Assembly: GCA_009869945.1 (NCBI GenBank)
Contig: WIXG01000221.1
Coordinates: 1 to 64,000 of the forward strand
DNA from: Mesaphorura yosii
Taxonomy: Eukaryota; Arthropoda; Collembola; Poduromorpha; Tullbergiidae
Reading direction: 5' to 3'
DNA: 64,000 nucleotides
Part shown: positions 56,843-64,000 of the stretch, piece after piece
How positions within the stretch are numbered: position 1 is the stretch's first letter
How the letters are laid out: the number at the start of each line of letters is the position of its first letter
Position numbers and translations under genes: made by a program
Notes under the pieces: model-generated
What the model was told of the DNA's origin: nothing
The model's input: only the letters and a program-made list of their open reading frames with translations
Databases searched by the model: none

Positions 56843-58571
56843 ATGACTGGCGTCAGAATAGAAGAAGGTAAGCTTCAACTGTTACTTCGATTAAGCAAGA
56901 TACAAACTTCAATCAAAACTCGGAAACCAAGTTGATCAGTTTCTACTTTACTTTCATTTACCAGTAAATTAGGGATGACAATCTAATCACCATATCCATG
57001 AAGTTAACATTAGCAGTTATTCCAGCTTGATTAACTTCAGATAACCTGCTCAATGAGCAACAAACACGGGCAGTGAATAGTTGTTGGTTCATTGGATAAC
57101 TAACTGTAATTAATTGACCACGTAATACTTAGCTGCTAAGTTCCTAACTACGTATTGATTGCAGTGATGTCCAGCAGCCGCTCTCCCGCCCAAGATCAGA
57201 AGCCATCGACCGTCGACAAGTCAACGACCATGCCCGGCATCGGCATGGATCCGCCACCTTTCACGACAAATTACGATGACGGGAATCGTGCTCCGAATTC
57301 CAACGGGATGGCCAGGAAGTTGATCCACACGGAGTCATCCTCCCCTCCACAAACATACCACATCATCCGTCCAGTTAAACTTCAGGCGTCCGAATCAACA
57401 ACTGAGTTCTTCGCCCAGAACGGGGCTGGACAACAGAAGTATCGCCACGGTCACAATTTGGAGTTGATGAAAATCCCACTGCAGCAGCGCAACGGCGGTG
57501 GCGGCGGATTCTTCGACGGTGACTCCGCAGGCTCAAGTAATAACATCATCCTCTTTGGGGAGACAGACGAGAGTGACGAGTACTTTGTGTTCAACAAAAA
57601 CAAGCTCAGAGGTGATGGCGAGAGCAGCGGGAAGGAGCCTCACCTGACCACAACATCCGAAAACCTTGCCCGATTCGCTGGCCTGCGTGACATTTACGGA
57701 AATCACGACCTCTGGAAGATGCTGCTAGCAGAATTCATCGGAACCTTCTTTCTGGTGCTGATTGGCTGTGGCGCGTGCACTGCTGGCTGGAACCTCGGCT
57801 ACAAACCAACGATGGTGCAGATCGCCCTCGCTTTTGGTGTGACAGTCGCCACTTTTGCCCAAGCAGTCGGGCACGTCAGCGAATGCCACGTCAATCCAGC
57901 CGTCACGCTTGGGCTCGTCATCAACGGGAAGTGCAGCGTGCTGAAAGCGTGCTTCTACGTAGTGTTCCAGTGCATTGGCGCAATTTGCGGGGCAGCCGTC
58001 CTGCAGGCGTTGACTCCGACCGAAGTACGGGGCCATTTGGGTGCGACGATGGTCAACCCCAGCCTGAGCGCCGTGAGCGGGTTCATAATCGAGGCACTCA
58101 TTACGTTCGTGCTTGTTCTGACGGTGTGCGCCGTGCTTGACGACCTCCGCACCGATATCAAAGGCTCGGCTCCGCTGGCGGTGGGGCTGTCCATTGTGGC
58201 GTGCCATCTGGCAGCGGTAAGTTAATAATTAACAAGCCAATCAGGTGTCCCGAGCATGCTAATTACAACTATACGTCAAAATCTGGAAATTTCTCTTTCA
58301 GATTCAGTACACCGGCTCCAGCATGAACCCAGCACGAAGTTTGGGCCCAGCCGTGATCGGTGGCAATTGGGAAAATCATTGGGTAAGATTAATTAGAAAT
58401 AAATACGCCAAATTGGCAAGCTCAACCAATTTTTTCATCGTATTTCTCGTTTTCTTGTCCCGTCTCCCGTGCGTGCAGATTTATTGGGCCGGACCTTTGC
58501 TCGGTGGAGCCGTGGCAGGGTTTTTGTATCGCGTCGCCTTTCAGCAGGATCCGAAAGAAAAATGCTCGTAG
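56843..58571 (+). CDS. Aquaporin with a long N-terminal extension
   Basis: Exons: 56843-56867 (a 25-nt first coding exon, inferred), 57165-58216, 58302-58382 and 58479-58571. With the first exon it has 416 residues; if the ATG at 57167 is used, 407. The 25-nt exon (MTGVRIEE) joins in frame to exon 2 through a normal donor and acceptor. The channel part has six membrane helices and two NPA boxes (ECHVNPAVT and SSMNPARS). The selectivity filter reads Phe (TM2 ALAFG), His (TM5 ACHLAA), Ser and Arg, a water-selective set. The first ~180 residues before TM1 are polar, Gly/Ser-rich and unlike normal aquaporins, whose N-termini are 10-40 residues. AATAAA at 58671-58676. It is followed by a second aquaporin in the same direction. 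Confidence 0.9.
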
Positions 58572-60095
58572 TGAAATCAGAGAAATCCGATTCGCGATTG
58601 GAAGAAAAGCTGCTTGCTGCAATGCAGTTTTATTTTTAGCACAAGTTCATTAGCGTCATGACCGGTCATTAATAAAGATGACAACTTTAATGCAAAAGCG
58701 AAACGACAGAAGATTCGTCTCGCTAATTATAGTCACTTGACCTCAGCATCAGCGTGTTTGTTCTTGTCATTCATGCTTACACTGGCGCCTGCCTCGTCGC
58801 TCTGTCCAAATAAGGAAAGGAAACGCTGAAACACAATCCGCACTCCGACGTTTCTTTACTGAGTTGAATTCCACTGCGCTGCGATGAGAAATTCTGTCGC
58901 GTCGTGTCATACACATGCAAAACAATCCAAGCGACTGATCTGCGTGATCTGCGTGATCTCATTAATTAATCATAAGAATAAGAAAAAGACGCTTAGCTGG
59001 ACGGGAATTGACAATTGAAAAAACTTCCCCTGCGCATTTCAGATATTAAAAAAATTGCTGCTGTCACACTTTGCAGGTAGCAGGCAGGGTTTTGCGTTTT
59101 CGCAAGCTGAATAAATAATTGGCATTCCAGGGCCGTGTCGTGTAAATAATTCATATTCGCGTTCGATTGTGGTCAATTCCCATCGCACGCCGTAGCATTA
59201 CAGCAGGTGTCGCATCGCTTGGGCTCGTCATTCATTATTTACAATTCACAACTCTTGGTTTTCATGTCGTGTCGTTCGCTGAAGAGCCATGCGAAATTGA
59301 TATCCAAACTGATAAGGCGAAGCACTACGAAGAAAGGCCCTTTGGGAGGTGTGGAATTTCTGCGCGTCGTCGCGCACTCGAAAAGCTTCAAGACTGAAGA
59401 CTCAAAAACAATGAATGATTATGTTTTCGATTCTCGATGGGACTATGTCAGTCGTGAGTCGAGTCATGTTTGTTTGCAATTGACATTATCGCTTAATCCG
59501 ACTCCAACATCAGACGGACTTTGGCTTTGGCAATACAATTACGCTCAGTTTCAGTTTCAATTCGAATGTCAGACGCTCTTCGTGCTGCATTGCAGTTCCA
59601 GAATTTTTCTCCCACGAATCGTCGTCGTGTGAAGTTCACAGCCTTTTAATTTGAGCGTTTAAACTTTGTGCACTGCGACTTCGTTTGCATTTGTATTGTT
59701 TCTTTCGTGTTTCGAATTCTTAGATGCGGACACTGACGTAGCCGCGTTGAACTTCCTTTTGATTCTGCCTTGGCTTTGCTTTGTTAACCAACCAGCATAA
59801 AAGTTCAGAGAGGCCAAACTCGAGTCGAAACTCGTAGCTTCGTTGTACAGCTTCAGTTTCATTGCGTTGATGCTGTGGCTTGCGTAATCAAAGCCTTGGT
59901 TTCCGTATCGAGTCAGCCAGCCTCTGTCAGTTGTGGTTTGGGACCGCAGTCGCTAATAGCCGCGCCGAGTCAAGTCAGCGAATCCACTCCAGAACAGAGT
60001 CGAAGTGTCGAAGGACAGGTGCAGTCTGCAACAGAACAGAACAGCAGCTCCCGATCCGGGTTGGTCAAAAACTCACCACACGCGCGCGCGCCAAA
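58572..60095. other. Intergenic between the two aquaporins
   Basis: Holds the 3' UTR of the first gene and the promoter and 5' UTR of the second. The frame just upstream of the second start stays open for about 70 codons but has no ATG. Confidence 0.5.
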
Positions 60096-63000
60096 ATGGG
60101 CAGAAAATCCGCAAACGAAATCATCGGCATCAACGAAATCACGGAGACGCCGCTCCTCCTCGCCAAAGCTCTCGTCGCCGAGTTCATCGGCACGGCTCTC
60201 CTCGTCTTTTTCGGGTGCGGAGCCGCGGTCGCCGGCGGACGCTCCGAGAAGGCAGGCGAGCCCCTGAGCAGTGAATTCATCACTCAAGTCTCGTAAGTTT
60301 CGCGAATTCGAATTTCGAGTGTGACCGGATTCCTGGCTCCCGAATTTGATTGAAGAATCGCGTTTGTTTGACCGTTTGGCGTTTTTGACCTTGCAGATTC
60401 GCCTTTGGCCTGATTGTCGCGTGCGTAGCCCAGGTGAGCAATTATTTTGTGCATTTCACCCTTTCATTAACTGGGCGGTCGGCGGTGCAGCATGAAATTC
60501 CTGAATTTCGTGAATACTCGAATTTGAGGCACGGAAATAGAAAAATAGTAAAGAAATTCTCTTTCCCCTTTCTTTTCTGCAACATTGCGAATTCCAATTC
60601 ATATTCGCAATTCACAAGTCTTAAACTTGCATTCATTGCAAATTCTTGTTGCAAAGCTGCAAAGCGCAAATCGGACATGAAATGAAGCGGAAACACATGC
60701 AAAATACAAAATGCGAAATTCCTAGAAGTCAGGGAAGCAGGCCATGAAACGGTCATAATTTCATATTGAATCGTAAACGAAATACGACGAGAAGTCGAGG
60801 ATTCGCGAATTCAATTCTGTGAATGCGGAATGCGAATGCGAATGTGAAACCGCAAACATTATTGTCAATGCGATAAGTGTATGGCATGAATTTTGTGTGG
60901 GCGAAGGCAATAATATACACATGTGATTGCAATTTCGCGATTCGTTATGGCCAAGCCACAATCATTTCGCATTTATCACACACTTTATGTCTGTGCTGTG
61001 CTGTGACGTTTTTTTTACGAGTTACGACTGTTTTTCATTGGGTTATTGGGTAATTCAAGATATTTATAGCGGCGGCGGGAGCGTTTGAAATTTACAACTT
61101 GCGTATTTGACATTAATTGGCTTTGGCGTGTACTTGAAAACGAATGAAAACGCGTACGCGTAGAGCAGATTTAAGCAGGCCTAAGCCCCTTATCACTGGA
61201 CAAAGGCACCGAGTCGCGTCGGCCTAGATTGTGTGACAGAAATGCGTAAATCACAAGCGAAGCGAAGAGCGAAAGTGGAATCAATTAGTAGTGTGTCAAT
61301 ACGCGAACGGACGCAGAGTCAATAATCAATAATCCAGTACATCAAATAGAAGCTTATGCTTAATTCCTCACTCGAGCCGCTGCTTGAGCAAATCAAAGAG
61401 CGGGAGGGCTCAAAAGCTTTAAACTCAGGCCCAATTTGATTTTAATCCGGGCCGGCCGGCGATGATGTCAAGAGCGCGCCATGACCAGGTTTAAGGCCCA
61501 ATGCGATGACGAACGTTTATAACACTTAGCACGCATAGCCCTTATCGCGTTTCGCGGTAGTTTTTAAGTTTAAACTGTGTGTGTCCAGGAAGTGAACCAG
61601 TTTGAATTTTTATCATTTTCCTTATTTGCGGTTGAGTTGGTTGCCTACACTGAAATCATGTGTTCTTCCTGCGACGCTTTCAATTAATTTGATCTTGCCA
61701 TTTGCCATTAACCGTCCAATTAAGGAGGGAATTTAATCTTTTCCTGGTCGATTCGGTTTCGGGCGCTGCTCGAAGAAGAAAAGGAGATTCCCTCGTAACT
61801 TTCTCGCTCCGAAATGTAATACGGCTATAATTGTCAGGCTGAATTACCACAAAGCACGAAATATGCAGCAACAAGTAAAAATAGAATTAAAATAGCGTAT
61901 AAATTCAGTTCGGAAAAATGCGACGAGCGACAAAAGACAAGCCATTCGCATTAGCCAAATGCAGGTTTGTCTTTTTTCTGTCCGCTGCGTGATGTAAAAA
62001 ATGTATAATTTTCTGTGAACAAAGCAAACAAGCAAACACGACGACGGCGACGAGATTCGGCTGTTTGTAATCATGATCGAATTACAAAGTCACAAAAATA
62101 ACTCGAGATTATTCGCGAGCTGCGAACTGCTGCCAAATATTTCGCTGCTACTTTATCGGCTCGGCAGAGACAGGAAGCGAGTCTGTTTTCTGTTTCGTGC
62201 CAAAATCAAATGCCAAACTGTCTGCCACGCCACGCCATCCCAATCTTCATCAATCTCGTCCGTCTCCAATCTGACCATGGAACGAGCCAATAAATTCGTA
62301 ATTCGTTGCTGTTTCACGTTGCTCTGCTCATTCTTGGTTCGCAAATTCTTGTTAGCCGCTGGCAAAAAATGGCTGTGTTTAATTTGTGACTCCCATTTAA
62401 GAGCTGTATTAATTACAAATACAAATTACTGTTCTCAAGCACTCAAGTCCAAGTACGCGAACGCGTGTTTGTCCAACGCAGCATGCATGCTAATTAGTCA
62501 CGCGAGGCAAAAATCGAGTTTGGGTGACTTTGCATCTTCTACGATGTAATCGAATCTCAGGCAGGCCAGGCCACTCAAAAGAATTCTCGTAATTTGTAGG
62601 TGAATGAATAGGAGCATGTCAGCCAGAAAAAAGACACTCGAAATTGCAATTACAAATTACAAAAGACTGATTTGCGTTTGAGTGACAGTTCCGTCCAGCT
62701 GCTGGCTGGCAAATTTTTTCCACAGAACTCGAGAGTTCGCACATTCGCAAGCCGCGTATCGCCAAAACATTTTGCAACGCAAATTGGGAATTTGAAAAGA
62801 CTTGCAAAGATTGCCGATTGGTGACCTTGTCCCCCTGTTTTTCGTCTTCTTGTAACTTGTCTCGCAGTCGCGTCGTCCATCACCTTTTGATTTATGCTGT
62901 AGTAAAATTTATAATTAACTTTTACACGCCACGTCTTCGCGTCTCGCACCTGTCCGTCGTTAATGAAGTGCAGGTCAAAAATGGAATGTGAATTAAATTG

Positions 63001-63907
63001 AAATTGAACTTCGTATGCAAACATGTGTCGTCTGTACTGTTTTTATGCGTTTTAGGCAATTGGACACGTCAGCGGAGGACACATTAACCCAGGTAAGGCT
63101 GGAGGCTGCGCTCCTGCGTCCTGCGTGCCACCTTCAAGGAAATCTTGACTGACCGTTTTCCTTGCTTTGCATTTGCAGCGGTGACTGTCGGAATTCTGTT
63201 CTCGGGCCAGCTGAGCATCCTCCGAGCGTTCTTCTACATCCTTGTTCAGATTGCTGGCGGTATTCTCGGCGCTTATGGAGTGAAGGTAAATAGGAACCCG
63301 CCTTCTTTAATGTGTGTACTCCTTTCAGCTCTCCGGGAATTTAATTGCACATTTTGCTTTCATTTCGCGTCCGCAGTTGGCCGCAGCTTTCGACCCAAAC
63401 AACGGTCTGGGTGCGAACTCCCTTCAGGCAGGCGTCACCGTCGGCGGAGGATTCCTGGTGGAGTTTGTAGTGACCTTCTTGCTGGTTCTCACCGTCTTTG
63501 GCTGCTGTGATCCCAAACGTAACGATGTCAAGGGCTCCGTACCGCTAGCGATTGGGTTGGCTGTCGGAGTGGCGCATTTGCTCTCTGTAAGCGTGCCAGC
63601 GTATAAATCAGCTACCGAATTATCTCAAATACAATGACATGATTGCAGATCGGGTACACCGGGGCCGGACTTAACCCCGCTCGATCACTGGGACCAATGG
63701 CCATCAACCCGGACCATTTTCACAGCCAAGCATGGGTAAGGAGATCCTTGTATTCACTTTTCGTCACTTTTCTTGAAAACTAGATTTGCTCAAGCCCATA
63801 TGTGTACATTTCAGATATACTTCGTCGCCCCGCTGGCTGGAGGAGCAGTTGCAGGCCTCCTGTACACGTTCTTGTTCAGGGCTCGTGGAGAATCGGCTGA
63901 CCTCTAA
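60096..63907 (+). CDS. Aquaporin (compact, water-channel type)
   Basis: Seven exons: 60096-60292, 60397-60433, 63056-63092, 63179-63285, 63377-63586, 63649-63735 and 63815-63907, giving 255 residues, the usual aquaporin length. The start ATG sits in the good context CAAAATGG. Six membrane helices and two NPA boxes are present: GGHINPAVT, split by an intron right after NP, and GAGLNPARS. The filter residues are Phe (FAFG), His (VAHLL), Ala and Arg, so it is predicted to conduct water. It lacks the cysteine at the mercury-sensitive loop E position. Intron 2 is 2.6 kb, far larger than the others. Two 37-nt micro-exons surround it. The gene lies downstream of a related aquaporin in tandem; strong sequence divergence and different intron positions suggest an old duplication. 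Confidence 0.93.
60434..63055 (+). other. Large intron 2 of the second aquaporin
   Basis: About 2.6 kb between two 37-nt exons. AT-rich, with many GCGAATTC/AATTCGC words. No transposon ends, RNA genes or nested coding region recognised. Open frames such as 62073-62549 look like chance. Confidence 0.5.
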
Positions 63908-64000
63908 ATTCTAAATCCACCTTTAATTTCATCTTCTCTCAATTTCTATTCAGCCTTGCAAGAATTTTCATTATCTTATCATTTTGCCTGTGTATTGACC

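Noticed and set aside
57155-57166. TTG-initiated extension of the first aquaporin frame
   Set aside because: It crosses a splice acceptor (TTGATTGCAG); the exon begins at 57165 and joins to the upstream 25-nt exon instead.
62073-62549. 158-residue frame inside the large aquaporin intron as a nested gene
   Set aside because: No domain or coding-like bias and no splice or poly(A) signals fitting it.

Overview
The window is nuclear DNA of an animal, almost certainly an arthropod. It holds spliced genes with GT-AG introns mostly of 50-500 bp, a chitin-binding (R&R) cuticle protein, a CPAP1-type peritrophin cuticle protein, a divergent ionotropic receptor and a large MEGF8 gene, separated by AT-rich intergenic DNA. 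A peroxisomal/fungal-like copper amine oxidase, a granulin and a LanC-like gene next to classical cuticle genes suggest a basal hexapod (springtail-like) or another non-drosophilid arthropod. The sequence alone does not fix the species.

Layout, left to right: the 3' end of an unrecognised gene (+, to 574); a decayed chitin-binding exon (-, about 1.3-1.7 kb); a two-finger C2H2 gene (+, 2.9-4.5 kb); a copper amine oxidase (-, 4.8-7.1 kb); beta-1,4-glucuronyltransferase B4GAT1 (+, 9.2-14.3 kb), whose large first intron carries a Mutator-like (MULE) transposon remnant; an intronless ionotropic receptor (-, 16.5-18.5 kb); MEGF8 in 11 exons (-, 19.2-28.0 kb); a LanC-like gene (+, 28.5-30.2 kb), head-to-head with MEGF8; a two-module granulin gene (-, 30.4-31.3 kb), tail-to-tail with LanC-like; about 5 kb without recognisable genes; a CPAP1 protein with a long P/Q/R-rich tail (+, 36.2-39.6 kb); phosphorylase kinase beta (+, 40.4-44.2 kb); an R&R cuticle protein (+, 44.8-46.7 kb); an ELOVL6-like fatty acid elongase (-, 48.3-49.6 kb); a FLYWCH zinc-finger ORF inside imperfect inverted repeats (52.2-52.8 kb); a disrupted Ly6-like gene (53.5-53.8 kb); a 75-residue membrane protein (+, 55.9-56.1 kb); and two aquaporins in tandem (+, 56.8-58.6 and 60.1-63.9 kb).

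Most genes are ordinary conserved metazoan genes. The exon models were derived by hand from splice sites and reading-frame phase, and every multi-exon model closes in frame. Shared themes are cuticle (CPAP1, R&R protein, relic peritrophin), extracellular or glycan signalling (MEGF8, B4GAT1, granulin), metabolism (amine oxidase, phosphorylase kinase, elongase) and water transport (aquaporins). I see no operon-like system and no convincing new multi-gene system. The most interesting items are the two FLYWCH/MULE-type transposon derivatives, the fungal-like amine oxidase, a GC-AG intron in phosphorylase kinase, the Arg-rich insertion in B4GAT1, an aquaporin with a 180-residue N-terminal extension, and overlapping or shared gene boundaries around LanC-like.
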